A stretch of DNA of 45,950 nucleotides, taken from the NCBI GenBank assembly GCA_009780955.1, contig WQZB01000041.1, forward strand, positions 1 to 45,950. The letters run 5' to 3'. The notes under the pieces are model-generated. The model was not told the origin of the DNA, made no database searches, and saw only the letters and a program-made list of their open reading frames with translations. This DNA comes from Polyangiaceae bacterium. GTDB lineage: Bacteria > Myxococcota_A > Polyangia > Polyangiales > Polyangiaceae. The translations under genes and the position numbers were made by a program. Position 1 is the first letter of the stretch. Each line of letters starts with the position of its first letter. Positions 7,881 to 16,853 of the stretch are shown piece after piece.

Positions 7881-8484
7881 AATCTGTGGGCTGTCTTGCC
7901 TTCGCGACATCGATGCCGTGAACGAAGAACGGCCGGAATATGTTGGCTTCGTGTTTGCGCCGAGTCGTCGGAACGTCACGCCGCAAGAAGCCTTGGGCCT
8001 GCGCAAGAGGCTTCGCCCCGACATTGTGCCAGTAGGGGTTTTTGTGGATGAAACGGTAGAAACCATGGTGTCCATCGTGCGGGACGGAATTGTCGACATC
8101 GTTCAGCTTCACGGGGTACAAAACGAAAATTTTGTCAGTCATCTAAAGACTCAGATCCATAAACCTGTGATCAAGGCTATCGCTGTGGAGCATGATGGCG
8201 ATGTGCAAAAATGGGCAGATACGTCGGCAGACTACCTCCTCTTCGATCGCCAGGGCGGAGGCTCGGGGCTTTGTTTCGATTGGAACTTGATTGGCAAAGT
8301 TGAAAAATCATATTTTTTGGCAGGAGGCCTCCACGCAAACAATGTTACGGAGGCGATTCAAAAGACCAGACCGTTTGCCGTGGATGTCAGCGGTGGTGTG
8401 GAAACGAACGGTTCCAAGGATCACGCGAAAATCAAAGAATTCATCATGAGGGCCAGAGATGCAGGCAACAAAGCAGGACACTAA
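7867..8484 (+). CDS. trpF: Phosphoribosylanthranilate isomerase
   Basis: Catalyses the Amadori rearrangement of phosphoribosyl-anthranilate to CdRP. The 205-residue length is normal for a monofunctional TrpF. Seen motifs: KIKICGL with the catalytic Cys7, [18 protein letters not shown], the catalytic Asp in [11 protein letters not shown], and the phosphate loops AGGLHANNV and VDVSGGVET. The ATG lies inside the 3' end of trpC (14-bp overlap) and the stop lies 24 bp into trpB, so three genes are translationally chained. Confidence 0.96.
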   Translation: MVKIKICGLSCLRDIDAVNEERPEYVGFVFAPSRRNVTPQEALGLRKRLRPDIVPVGVFVDETVETMVSIVRDGIVDIVQLHGVQNENFVSHLKTQIHKPVIKAIAVEHDGDVQKWADTSADYLLFDRQGGGSGLCFDWNLIGKVEKSYFLAGGLHANNVTEAIQKTRPFAVDVSGGVETNGSKDHAKIKEFIMRARDAGNKAGH

Positions 8485-8506
8485 GCAGGTCACTAATCAG
8501 GTAAAT
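8459..8506 (+). repeat. Four imperfect 12-nt tandem units at the trpB start
   Basis: Units at 8459, 8471, 8483 and 8495 follow a pattern like AAGCAGGWCACT. They encode four tetrapeptides ([16 protein letters not shown]) at the TrpB N-terminus, and in the other frame they carry the trpF stop codon (8482-8484). The unit length is a multiple of three, so gain or loss would keep the trpB frame. Confidence 0.7.
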
Positions 8507-9685
8507 AGCGGTAGGTTTGGGGTTTACGGCGGCCAGTACATCCCCGAAACATTGATGAGCGCCGTGCAAGAGCTCGAGGAAGGCTATTTTCATTACAAAA
8601 CCGATCCGGAATTTCAACGCGAGCTCGATAGTCTGTTGAACCATTACGCCGGTCGACCCTCGCTTCTGTACTTTGCGAAGAGGATGACCCATGATTTTGG
8701 CGGGGCAAAAGTCTATTTGAAGCGCGAAGATTTGAACCACACCGGATCGCACAAAATCAACAATGTTCTTGGTCAGGTGCTTCTTGCCAAGAAAATGGGA
8801 AAAACCAGAGTCATTGCAGAAACCGGAGCAGGTCAGCATGGGGTAGCCACGGCCACGGCCGCGGCGCTCATGGATTTGGAATGTGAAATTTTCATGGGCA
8901 AGGAGGACATGGAGCGCCAGGCGCTGAACGTATTCCGGATGCAGCTCTTGGGCGCCAAGGTTCACGCTGTGACGAGCGGCACGATGACGCTCAAAGATGC
9001 CGTGAGCGAAACGATGCGCGAATGGGCCACTCGTATGGACGACACGCATTACGTGCTTGGTTCCGTGATGGGGCCGCACCCGTTTCCGATCATGGTGCGT
9101 GATTTTCAGAAAATCATTGGCAAAGAAATCAAAGAACAAATGATTCGCGCCGAGGGCAGAATGCCTGACGCCGTGATTGCATGCGTGGGCGGTGGCAGCA
9201 ACGCGATGGGCGCATTTTACGAGTTTCTTGGCGATTCATCGGTCGAGCTCATCGGCTGCGAAGCCGCCGGGCTTGGCGTCGACAATCCAAAGAATGCCGC
9301 AACCATGGCGAATGGAAAGGTTGGCATTCTTCACGGAATGAAGTCGTATTTTTCGCAAGACGAATACGGGCAAATCGCGCCGGTGTATTCTCTTTCGGCA
9401 GGCCTCGATTACCCAGGGATTGGTCCGGAACATGCTTATCTTGCCGATGCGGGTCGGGCCAGGTATGTGCCCATCACCGACGCGGAGGCCGTGGACGCGC
9501 TCGAATATCTTTCGCGGGTCGAAGGAATCATTCCAGCCCTCGAAAGCGCGCATGCGCTGGCGTACGCAAAAAAATTGGTGCCGACGATGCGCAAAGACAA
9601 GATTGTGGTGGTTGTCGTATCCGGCAGAGGCGACAAAGACGTGGCTGCCCTGGCTCGATACAAAGGGGTCAATCTCTATGAATAG
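8459..9685 (+). CDS. trpB: Tryptophan synthase beta chain
   Basis: PLP enzyme joining indole (from TrpA) with serine to give tryptophan. At 408 residues it is a TrpB1-type subunit. The PLP lysine is Lys99 in HTGSHKINN. The ammonia/serine loop ETGAGQHG and the phosphate-binding [10 protein letters not shown] are intact, as is VSGRGDKD near the C-terminus. The first 16 residues are a four-fold QxT-like repeat upstream of the conserved [11 protein letters not shown], so the family-like protein really begins near residue 17. There is no alternative Met close by. The stop overlaps trpA (8 bp), consistent with coupled production of the alpha2-beta2 complex. Confidence 0.97.
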   Translation: MQATKQDTKQVTNQVNSGRFGVYGGQYIPETLMSAVQELEEGYFHYKTDPEFQRELDSLLNHYAGRPSLLYFAKRMTHDFGGAKVYLKREDLNHTGSHKINNVLGQVLLAKKMGKTRVIAETGAGQHGVATATAAALMDLECEIFMGKEDMERQALNVFRMQLLGAKVHAVTSGTMTLKDAVSETMREWATRMDDTHYVLGSVMGPHPFPIMVRDFQKIIGKEIKEQMIRAEGRMPDAVIACVGGGSNAMGAFYEFLGDSSVELIGCEAAGLGVDNPKNAATMANGKVGILHGMKSYFSQDEYGQIAPVYSLSAGLDYPGIGPEHAYLADAGRARYVPITDAEAVDALEYLSRVEGIIPALESAHALAYAKKLVPTMRKDKIVVVVVSGRGDKDVAALARYKGVNLYE

Positions 9686-10445
9686 GATTCGTCGTGCCTT
9701 TCATGGCAAAAAAGCATTCCTCGCGTTTCTTACGGGGGGCGATCCCGACATGGAAACGACGGAAAACCTGATCGTTGCCATGGCGGAATCGGGCGCCGAC
9801 ATCGTCGAAATTGGGGTCCCATTCTCCGACGCGGTGGCCGAGGGGGTTGTGATTCAGAAAGCTGGCGAACGGGCGCTCGCGGCAGGCTGTACCGTCGACA
9901 AGCTGTTCGAGATGGTCCGCCGCGTCCGAACGAAAATAAGCATTCCTTTGCTGTTCATGACGTATATGAATCCTATCTTCGCATACGGCAAGGAACGGTT
10001 TGTCGAGCAATGTGCGGCGTGCGGAATCGATGGCATCATCGTGCCGGATTTGCCGTTCGAAGAAAAGGGCGAGTTGGCGAGGGAATGTGCCAATCGCGGC
10101 ATTTCTCTCATATCCATGATTGCCCCGACCTCCGAGAAAAGAATCGAGCGAATTGCCAGAGACGCGGAAGGTTTTCTTTATTGTGTGTCGTCGCTGGGGG
10201 TCACGGGCGAACGTAGCCATATCAATGGCAACGTTGCCCAATTGATTGAGCAGGCAAAGAAAGTAACATCGATTCCATGTGCGGTCGGTTTTGGAATTTC
10301 TACGCCCGAACAAGCGCGAGACATGGCGGCCGTGTCCGATGGCGTCATCGTTGGAAGCGCGATTGTTAGGCTCATTGCAGAATATGGTAAGGAAAGCATG
10401 GGGCCAGTTAGTCAATTCGTGAAACGCATGAAAAGCGCAATGTAA
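9678..10445 (+). CDS. trpA: Tryptophan synthase alpha chain
   Basis: Splits indole-3-glycerol phosphate into indole and glyceraldehyde-3-phosphate. It has 255 residues. The catalytic Glu is Glu44 in [11 protein letters not shown]. The usual P-x-A-D-G-P segment reads AVAEGV here, so Glu55 stands where E. coli has the catalytic Asp60. An Asp-to-Glu change (AEG) is known to me from TrpA of several Firmicutes and Bacteroidetes; loss of both flanking prolines is less usual. Other motifs are normal: [39 protein letters not shown] and GVIVGSAIV. The start is ATG 9678, overlapping trpB. No convincing terminator follows. Confidence 0.96.
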   Translation: MNRIRRAFHGKKAFLAFLTGGDPDMETTENLIVAMAESGADIVEIGVPFSDAVAEGVVIQKAGERALAAGCTVDKLFEMVRRVRTKISIPLLFMTYMNPIFAYGKERFVEQCAACGIDGIIVPDLPFEEKGELARECANRGISLISMIAPTSEKRIERIARDAEGFLYCVSSLGVTGERSHINGNVAQLIEQAKKVTSIPCAVGFGISTPEQARDMAAVSDGVIVGSAIVRLIAEYGKESMGPVSQFVKRMKSAM

Positions 10446-10525
10446 CTCGCGGCGTTTGCCCACAAGCGTGAGCTTCCGCCGTGCTCGCATTGCCGGATCG
10501 CGTCAGGTGGTGTACGCAAGGCTCG

Positions 10526-11875
10526 ATGTCTTCTGCTTTCTTGGCCTCTACGGGTGAAATCGAAGCGCGGGATGGCGCTTTGGACCTATCTCCGTCGAGT
10601 GTTGCTCTCGCTCCACGGCGAAAGGTCCGCGTTCTGTTCATCAACGACACCGCGCGCAATGGCGGCCCGGGCCGCAGCCTTTATTACGTCTTGCGCTTTT
10701 TGGATCCCGAGGTCGTTCACCGCGCGGTTGTCCTTCCCAGGCCCGGCGTCATCAGTGAGTTGTACGCAGAAAGCGGCATCACCGACGATCTCGTTTTCGA
10801 ACCCGATCTTGTCGAAAATCCGATCGAGCCGCACCATCGCCCAATGGCGCGTGACGACTTCAACGCTCCGCTGCCATTGAAGGGGGTGCGCGCTCTGGTG
10901 AACGTTGCGCGTGCGGGCCGAGCCATGGCGCGCTTGACAAGCGTTATCCAGCGTGGCGCTTTCGACCTTATTTATTGCAACGGAACGAACGCCGACTTCG
11001 CTGGCGGTCTGCTTGCCCGTACCTCGGAAACCCCCGCCCTTTGGCATGTTCGCTACACGTCGCTTCCCCGCATCGTTCGCGGCACGCACGACCGGCTTGC
11101 AGAAAGCAAAGGCATTGCGCGCATCATCTGCGTGTCGCAGGCTTCCGCGTCGCTCTTCCCTCATTGCCAGAGCAAAGTGCGCGTGATCCACAATGCGCTC
11201 GACACCCACGAGTTCGACATGGGGGGAATCACTCCTCGGCTCCGGGCGGAACTCGGGCTGTCGTCAGACGTCGTCGTATTCGGTAGCCAGGGCCGCATTC
11301 TTCCGCGCAAGGGCTACATCGAAATGATCCGAGCCGCCAAGTGTGCCATGGATCAAATGTCTGCTGACGAGCGCACAAAGGTCCAATTCGCTGTCCTTGG
11401 CGACACCCCAGAAGACATTCGTCCCGATCACCTTGCCGAATGCCGCAGGTTCGTTGCAAACCTTGGCATGGGTGCATACTTCACGTTTTTGGGCTTCCGC
11501 ATCGACGTCAAACCCTACGTGGCCGACTTCGATGTCGCCGTGGTTCCGAGCGTCTACCCTGATCCGCTTCCGCGTGCAGTCATCGAGGCCATGGCTTTGG
11601 CCAAACCTGTCCTTGCGTTCGATGTTGGTGGCGTTGCCGAAATGCTGCGAAGTGGGCAAACAGGCACACTCGTGCGCGGTACGCCGCCAGACGTAGAAGG
11701 CCTTGCAGCCCAAATGCTCCGGTACATGCGCGATCCAAATCTGCGCGCTCGGCAAGGCCGTGCCGGTCGCGCGCGTGTCGAACGAGATTTCGACGGCGCC
11801 ACGCAAGCGCGGCGCATTCAGAACCAAATTGTCGAGGCATCGGGTCTCGCCCTTGGGTCGGGGCACATCACGTGA
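10526..11875 (+). CDS. GT4-family glycosyltransferase
   Basis: A GT-B-fold glycosyltransferase of about 449 residues. The N-terminal domain begins VRVLFINDTARNGGPGRSLYY, the glycine-rich acceptor-side loop. The C-terminal domain has GSQGRILPRKGYIEMI, the strand FLGFRIDV, and the donor-binding E-x7-E-like region PSVYPDPLPRAVIEAMALAKP. Acceptor and donor are unknown. An in-frame GTG at 10481 would add 15 residues; ATG 10526 is preferred because the 15 residues before it look non-conserved. The stop overlaps the exporter start (GTGA), so the two proteins are probably made together. A glycolipid or polyketide-sugar product exported by the RND partner is a guess from context only. Confidence 0.85.
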   Translation: MSSAFLASTGEIEARDGALDLSPSSVALAPRRKVRVLFINDTARNGGPGRSLYYVLRFLDPEVVHRAVVLPRPGVISELYAESGITDDLVFEPDLVENPIEPHHRPMARDDFNAPLPLKGVRALVNVARAGRAMARLTSVIQRGAFDLIYCNGTNADFAGGLLARTSETPALWHVRYTSLPRIVRGTHDRLAESKGIARIICVSQASASLFPHCQSKVRVIHNALDTHEFDMGGITPRLRAELGLSSDVVVFGSQGRILPRKGYIEMIRAAKCAMDQMSADERTKVQFAVLGDTPEDIRPDHLAECRRFVANLGMGAYFTFLGFRIDVKPYVADFDVAVVPSVYPDPLPRAVIEAMALAKPVLAFDVGGVAEMLRSGQTGTLVRGTPPDVEGLAAQMLRYMRDPNLRARQGRAGRARVERDFDGATQARRIQNQIVEASGLALGSGHIT

Positions 11876-14568
11876 GCGATGTGCCGGAGGCGGAGGCGGG
11901 CAGGCGAAGCCGGATTCGGCACGTCGTCGAAGCTGTCGTAGGTTTTTCGATTCGCCGTCCGTGGTTCGTCATTCTCGTCGCGATCGGCATTCTTGTCGCG
12001 GCGCTTTTCTATATTCAGAAGCTCGAGTTGCGTTCCGACTTTCTCGAGCTGTTACCTCGCGACAGCCCTGGCTTTATCGCCTTCGAGCACCAGCTCGGGC
12101 GCGTGGGTGGCGGTGCGTCGCTCATCGTCGTGAACGAGTCGCCCGAGCGCAAAGCGAACGAGCGTTTCATCGACGAGCTGTCAAAGCGCATTAACGGCGA
12201 ACTCGAGGCACGAAACCAATGTGTGCAAAGTGCATGTGGTGGCGGTGCATGTGTCGACAAATGCGGACCAGAGCTTATCTCGTACGTTGAGACCGGCACG
12301 AAAGAGGTCCGCAAATTCTACGAAAGCAACAAGTGGCTTTATGCTGATCTCAAAGATCTCGAAGAGGCCGACAGCACGCTGGATCATCAAATCGCGATTC
12401 GCAGCGGGCTCGTGACCGATCTCGAAAGCGATGATGGACGCGGCGCCGCGAACCAAACGAACAAAACGGACGCCAAGGAGAAGGCAGAGGACAAGGCTGG
12501 CGCGGCAAAGAAAAGCGACGCGGACGAGAAGAAAAGCGCGCTCGGCATGGACGACTTTCGCCAGCGGTGGGAGGCGAGCGCCAAAAAACACGACGACTTT
12601 CCAACAGGTTATTTCGCGACACCCGACGGCACGATGATGGGCATTCGCATCGTGTCCCCCACGACGGGCACGGGCGACAAGGGCGGCGACATGCTGCTCG
12701 CGAAGGTTCAGCACATCGTCCAGGAATTGAACCCAAGCTCGTTCCATCCTGCGATGAAGGTTGGATTCGCAGGCGACATTCCAAATGCGATTGCCGAAAA
12801 ATCCTCGATTGTCAGCGAAGCTGCCTTTGCGACCGGAATGGCAACGCTGCTCATCATGCTCGGCGTCGTCGTGTTCTTCCGATCGCTGTCGGCCCTTATC
12901 GTTATGCTTTTACCGGCAGCGGTGGGCATTGCGTGTGCGTACTCGTTTGCGACCGCAACGTTCGGCTACGTCAACACATCGGGGGCATTCCTCGGTGCCA
13001 TCATTCTTGGCAATGGCACAAATTACCCAATCGTGCTGCTTAGTCGCTATCGCGAGTTCGTTGCGCGCGGCATGGCACCGGACGTCGCAAAGAAAGCAGC
13101 GGTGTGGAATGCTTTCCGCGCCGAGCTCGTGGGCGCCAGCGTTGCGGGCATTGCCTATGGCTCGCTCGTGATCACGCGCTTCCGCGGCTTCAGCCAGTTT
13201 GGAACGATCGGCTTCGTTGGGATGCTGCTCGTGTGGCTCTCGATCATTCCTCTCGTGCCCGCGATTGTCACGGTTATCGAGCGAGCGCAAACCTGGCCCA
13301 TCGTGCGGTCGATTGCGAGCGTGCAAAGCACTGTTTTCGACGTGTTTCCGTTCTCGCTCGTCTTCACGAAAGTCGATGCTTCGGGCACAACGGGCCCGGT
13401 GGTGAAGTTCGTCTCTGAGCTTACACGACGTTACCCAAAGACAATCCTTGCCCTCGCCGCATTAGTAACAACAACCGCCGCGGTGAAATTGCCTGCGTAT
13501 TTGCACGACCCGTGGGAGTACAACTTCGATCACCTTGGCTCGCGCGGCTCGAAGAAGGGTGGGGCTGGCGAGTGGTCGGTGAAGGCCGAGAAAGTCTTTG
13601 GCGGGAAAATGAACATTGCCGGCGCACTCATGCTTGCCGACACGCCCGAACAAGTCGAAGCGGTCAAAAACCAAATCTTCGCCAACGACGCGAAGGATCC
13701 CGAAGGCAAGCTCGTCGATTCGATTGCGACCATTGCCGATCTTTTGCCAGGCACTCCCGCCGAGCAGGAGGAGAAGCTTGCCGTGCTCGATCGCATTCGC
13801 GACAGGCTTACGCCGCGCGTTCTTTCCGACATGACGGGCGACGAGCGTCAGCGCCTCGTCGAATTGAAGCCTCCCGAAACGCTGCGCGTTCTCGGCCCGA
13901 AAGACGTGCCCACACTTTTTCGTCGCCGCTTTCAGGAGAACAACGGCACAATAGGCACGATATTTTACGTCAAATTCGTCAATCTATCGTTTTCCGACGG
14001 CCACAATCTCCTTCGCATCGCGAAAACCACCGACAACGTCAAGCTACCAGACGGCACAGAGGTGCAAACGGCAAGCCGGTCCACCGTTTTTGCCGAGATG
14101 ATCCGCTCGATGGAGCGCGATGGTCCGCTCGCCAGTTTCGCGTCGCTTGCTGCTGTCACCATCGTCGTTGTGCTGGCAACATCCAGCCTTCGTGGCGCTG
14201 CGACCGTGCTCGTGTCCCTGCTTCTCGGCGTCACGTGGATGGTTGGCGGCGCTGCGTGGAGCGATATGAAGCTCAATTTCTTGAACTTCATTGCGTTGCC
14301 CATCACCTTCGGAATCGGGAGCGAGTACCCGTTCAATTTGTTCGATCGCTCGCGGCTGCTCGGCGGCGACGTGCCAATGGCCGTGCGTCGCGCGGGCGGT
14401 GCCGTTGCACTATGCAGCTTTACAACCACGGTGGGCTACGGCTCGCTGGTGTTTGCCGACAACCAAGCACTTCAGTCTTTCGGGCACCTGGCAATGAGCG
14501 GTGAAATTGCGTGCCTTGCTGCGGCGATGTTGGTGTTGCCGTCTCTGCTTACCGTCTGGAAGAAGTAG
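11872..14568 (+). CDS. RND/MMPL-family exporter
   Basis: An 898-residue inner-membrane protein of the RND superfamily, MMPL/HpnN-like branch. Layout: TM1 at about 28-48, a large periplasmic loop, a cluster of TM segments at about 315-480, a second periplasmic loop, and a final TM cluster at about 745-895. Such proteins move lipids or other hydrophobic products with proton-motive force. Odd points: the first loop has four close cysteines (117, 122, 127, 131), likely disulphide or metal ligands, and a highly charged Lys/Glu/Asp/Ala segment around 185-225. The GTG start overlaps the glycosyltransferase stop. The TAG stop lies within the first GTAG palindrome of locus C, so the repeat may have set the present C-terminus (LPSLLTVWKK). 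Confidence 0.88.
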   Translation: MSDVPEAEAGRRSRIRHVVEAVVGFSIRRPWFVILVAIGILVAALFYIQKLELRSDFLELLPRDSPGFIAFEHQLGRVGGGASLIVVNESPERKANERFIDELSKRINGELEARNQCVQSACGGGACVDKCGPELISYVETGTKEVRKFYESNKWLYADLKDLEEADSTLDHQIAIRSGLVTDLESDDGRGAANQTNKTDAKEKAEDKAGAAKKSDADEKKSALGMDDFRQRWEASAKKHDDFPTGYFATPDGTMMGIRIVSPTTGTGDKGGDMLLAKVQHIVQELNPSSFHPAMKVGFAGDIPNAIAEKSSIVSEAAFATGMATLLIMLGVVVFFRSLSALIVMLLPAAVGIACAYSFATATFGYVNTSGAFLGAIILGNGTNYPIVLLSRYREFVARGMAPDVAKKAAVWNAFRAELVGASVAGIAYGSLVITRFRGFSQFGTIGFVGMLLVWLSIIPLVPAIVTVIERAQTWPIVRSIASVQSTVFDVFPFSLVFTKVDASGTTGPVVKFVSELTRRYPKTILALAALVTTTAAVKLPAYLHDPWEYNFDHLGSRGSKKGGAGEWSVKAEKVFGGKMNIAGALMLADTPEQVEAVKNQIFANDAKDPEGKLVDSIATIADLLPGTPAEQEEKLAVLDRIRDRLTPRVLSDMTGDERQRLVELKPPETLRVLGPKDVPTLFRRRFQENNGTIGTIFYVKFVNLSFSDGHNLLRIAKTTDNVKLPDGTEVQTASRSTVFAEMIRSMERDGPLASFASLAAVTIVVVLATSSLRGAATVLVSLLLGVTWMVGGAAWSDMKLNFLNFIALPITFGIGSEYPFNLFDRSRLLGGDVPMAVRRAGGAVALCSFTTTVGYGSLVFADNQALQSFGHLAMSGEIACLAAAMLVLPSLLTVWKK

Positions 14569-14639
14569 GGGCGCAGCATGCTGCGCCCCTACGAATATGT
14601 GCTTGTTGGTCGTGGAGGCGTATGGCCATACGCCCCTAC
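14565..14639. repeat. GTAG palindromic repeats, locus C (two units)
   Basis: C1 (14565-14592) is a perfect 28-nt palindrome with core AGCATGCT, identical to B3 in trpC. C2 (14612-14639) has core ATGGCCAT and one imperfect arm (GTGGAGGCG). C2 is preceded by the family leader TTGTTGGTCGT. The first TAG of C1 is the stop codon of the RND gene. The locus separates that gene from nhaB and could act as a partial terminator, although there is no T-run. Confidence 0.88.
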
Positions 14640-14666
14640 GGAAAAAGGTCTCATTAGCCTGTTAGG

Positions 14667-16145
14667 ATGGTAAGAAAGAAGGCCATGCTGAGAATCGTTA
14701 CGAGCAATTTTCTTGGCAAAACCCCGCTTTGGTACAAGAGGACCATTTTAGGGTTTCTTGTTTTGAATCCCGTGGTGTTTTTTGGCGTTAGCCACTTCGC
14801 GACCGGGTGGCTGCTCTTGCTCGAATTTATTTTCACGTTGGCCTTGGCACTGCAGTGTTACCCAATTCCTGCTGGTGGGCTCTTGGCCCTGCAGGCTGTG
14901 GTCATGGGCATTACCTCGCCTCAAAGCATTTATAATGAGGTGGTTGCCAATCTGCCCACCTTACTCTTGCTCATCTTTATGGTGGCAGGCATTTATTATA
15001 TTAAAGATATCTTGTTCTTGCTCTTCACCAAGCTCTTCATCTCGGTACGCAAGAAATACCTCGTTTCCTTTCTGTTCTGTGTGATCAGCGCCGGCACGGC
15101 CTCGTTTCTGGACGCCCTGACCTTGCTGGCCGTGCTCATTGCCGTATGTTTCAATTTTTTCGCCATCTATCACCGAGTAGCCAGTACGTACCCTGTTGAC
15201 CCGAAGAGCCAGACCCATCAGGAATTCGACGAGCTGCGCGGTTTTTTGCGCAACTTGATTATGCACTCGGCCGTTGGCACGGCGCTCGGGGGCACGTTGA
15301 CGCTCGTAGGCGAGCCGCAAAACCTGATGATCGGCACGAAAATGGGCTGGTCGTTCGTCGAATTTTTCAAACACTGCGGTGTGATTGCCATTCCTGTGGC
15401 GCTGGTCGGCTTTATCACCTGTCCTCTTTTGGAGATCTTCCGTGCGCCCGGCTTCGGCTACCAAATGCCGGAACCGATCCGCGAGCTCATTGTCGCCGAT
15501 TACAATGCGAAGGCTCGCGAGCTCGCCGGTCCAGGCATGTACAAATATATCTTGCAAGGCATCGTGGGGATATTGCTCATTCTGGCTCTGGGCTTTCACG
15601 TGGCAGAGGTGGGCCTCATCGGGCTGGCGGTCATCGTACTTCTCTCTGCCTTCACGGGGATGACGAAGGAACACGATTTTTCTGAGGCCTTCACCAATGC
15701 CATGCCCTTCGTGTCCCTCATCACGATCTTTTTCGCCATTCTCGCCGTCGTGCACGATCAGCATCTTCTTACCCCTGTCATCACATGGGTGCTCACTTTC
15801 AGGGGGCAGACGCAATTGCTCGTTCTGTATGGCGTCAATGGGCTCATTTCGATGATGAGCGACAGTGTATTCGTGGCCTCCATCTTCATTGCCGAGGCGG
15901 AAAAGGCCTTTAATCGAAATGCTTTTGATACGGATTGGTATCAAAAGATTGCCGTGGTCATCAACATGGGCACGAACATCCCTTCCGTGGGTACACCCAA
16001 CGGGACGGCAGGCTTCCTGTTCCTGTTGACATCGCCGCTGGCTCCGCTGCTCCATCTGTCGTACATGGAAATGGTGAAGCTTATGCTTCCGTATTTCATC
16101 GTCCTGTCGGCCACCGGGGCCGTCATGGTGTATTTTTTTCTGTAA
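14667..16145 (+). CDS. nhaB: Na+/H+ antiporter NhaB
   Basis: Electrogenic sodium/proton antiporter of the inner membrane. It matches E. coli NhaB, as I remember it, along its whole length: NFLGKTPLWYK, WLLLLEFIFTLALALQCYPI, FMVAGIYYIKD, the conserved intramembrane acidic residue in SFLDALT (Asp149), AIYHRVAS, the GTALGGTLTLVGEPQNLMIG loop and GTNIPSVGTPNG. It has about 492 residues and 10-12 hydrophobic segments. The start at ATG 14667 gives an N-terminus of the usual length; ATG 14685 is possible. Codon use is more AT-rich than in flanking genes, as in the trp operon. It is followed after 14 bp by a PII-like gene and then a lipoprotein gene, an arrangement that suggests regulation of the transporter by a PII-type sensor. 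Confidence 0.94.
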   Translation: MVRKKAMLRIVTSNFLGKTPLWYKRTILGFLVLNPVVFFGVSHFATGWLLLLEFIFTLALALQCYPIPAGGLLALQAVVMGITSPQSIYNEVVANLPTLLLLIFMVAGIYYIKDILFLLFTKLFISVRKKYLVSFLFCVISAGTASFLDALTLLAVLIAVCFNFFAIYHRVASTYPVDPKSQTHQEFDELRGFLRNLIMHSAVGTALGGTLTLVGEPQNLMIGTKMGWSFVEFFKHCGVIAIPVALVGFITCPLLEIFRAPGFGYQMPEPIRELIVADYNAKARELAGPGMYKYILQGIVGILLILALGFHVAEVGLIGLAVIVLLSAFTGMTKEHDFSEAFTNAMPFVSLITIFFAILAVVHDQHLLTPVITWVLTFRGQTQLLVLYGVNGLISMMSDSVFVASIFIAEAEKAFNRNAFDTDWYQKIAVVINMGTNIPSVGTPNGTAGFLFLLTSPLAPLLHLSYMEMVKLMLPYFIVLSATGAVMVYFFL

Positions 16146-16159
16146 TTCCAAGAGGCATT

Positions 16160-16840
16160 GTGAATCAGGTTGTCTTCCGCCCCGCCAAATTGCTCATTGC
16201 CATGGTGAGCAAATACAGTGGGGAGTTTGTTTTGGCGGCTGCCAAGCGGGGCAGGGGCGGAACCAAGGCGATGGGGCGAAGCATGGCTCAACCCCTGCCC
16301 GGCGGTGGCATCACGGGTGAGCCTGTCACGGAGTGCGTGATCTTCATCATGATGCATTGTGATGAAGCAGACGGCGTAGTGCGGGAGATCCTTCAAGCAA
16401 GCTTGGAGCATCCGGAACACTTCAAAGGCATAGCCGTAGTGGTGAATGCCGCCGCGATGCTACTGGCGAGTACGGTGGAAAACGCGCCAAACGCGAAGGA
16501 TGCGCGGGAACGCGCCGAAAGGGACCGCATGGAATCCGGCAATACTTTGATTACCGCCATCATTTCGCACGGTCAGGCGGATGAAATCATGCGGGTGGCC
16601 CGCCAGGCCGGCGCCAGGGGTGGCACCATTCTCAATGCGCGGGGTACCGGCACCGAAGACGACGTGAAGTTTTTCGGTATCAGCTTGGCGCCGGAAAAAG
16701 AAATGCTTCTTATCGTGGCAGAGAACCGCGATAAAAATGCCATTCTAGAAGCCGTGGGCAAGCTGTCTATTTTCAGCAAGCCCGGCGGGGGCGTTGTCTA
16801 CACGCAAAATGTGGAACAATTCATCGTTCTCGGTCAATGA
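16160..16840 (+). CDS. Two-domain PII-like (P-II family) signalling protein
   Basis: About 226 residues containing two PII-fold-like halves. Half 1 (about 1-105) has RPAKLLIAMVSKYSGEFVL and the loop AKRGRGGTKAMGR. Half 2 (about 125-226) has NTLITAIISHGQADEIMRVA, GARGGTILNARGTG and EKEMLLIVAENRDKNAILEAV. A charged linker joins them. The second half resembles the PII proteins found beside DUF1538 membrane proteins. PII proteins bind ATP/ADP or other nucleotides and gate transporters or enzymes; the ligand here is unknown. GTG 16160 is chosen because AAGAGG precedes it by 4 nt; ATG 16202 would shorten half 1. It follows nhaB by 14 bp and precedes a lipoprotein by 13 bp, so NhaB is the obvious candidate target. 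Confidence 0.8.
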   Translation: MNQVVFRPAKLLIAMVSKYSGEFVLAAAKRGRGGTKAMGRSMAQPLPGGGITGEPVTECVIFIMMHCDEADGVVREILQASLEHPEHFKGIAVVVNAAAMLLASTVENAPNAKDARERAERDRMESGNTLITAIISHGQADEIMRVARQAGARGGTILNARGTGTEDDVKFFGISLAPEKEMLLIVAENRDKNAILEAVGKLSIFSKPGGGVVYTQNVEQFIVLGQ

Positions 16841-16853
16841 CACGGTATCACCC

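Noticed and set aside
14961..16151. A 396-codon minus-strand ORF opposite nhaB
   Set aside because: It is antisense to the clearly recognised nhaB, rich in His/Arg/Asp/Glu as expected from the complement of a membrane-protein gene, and matches nothing known.
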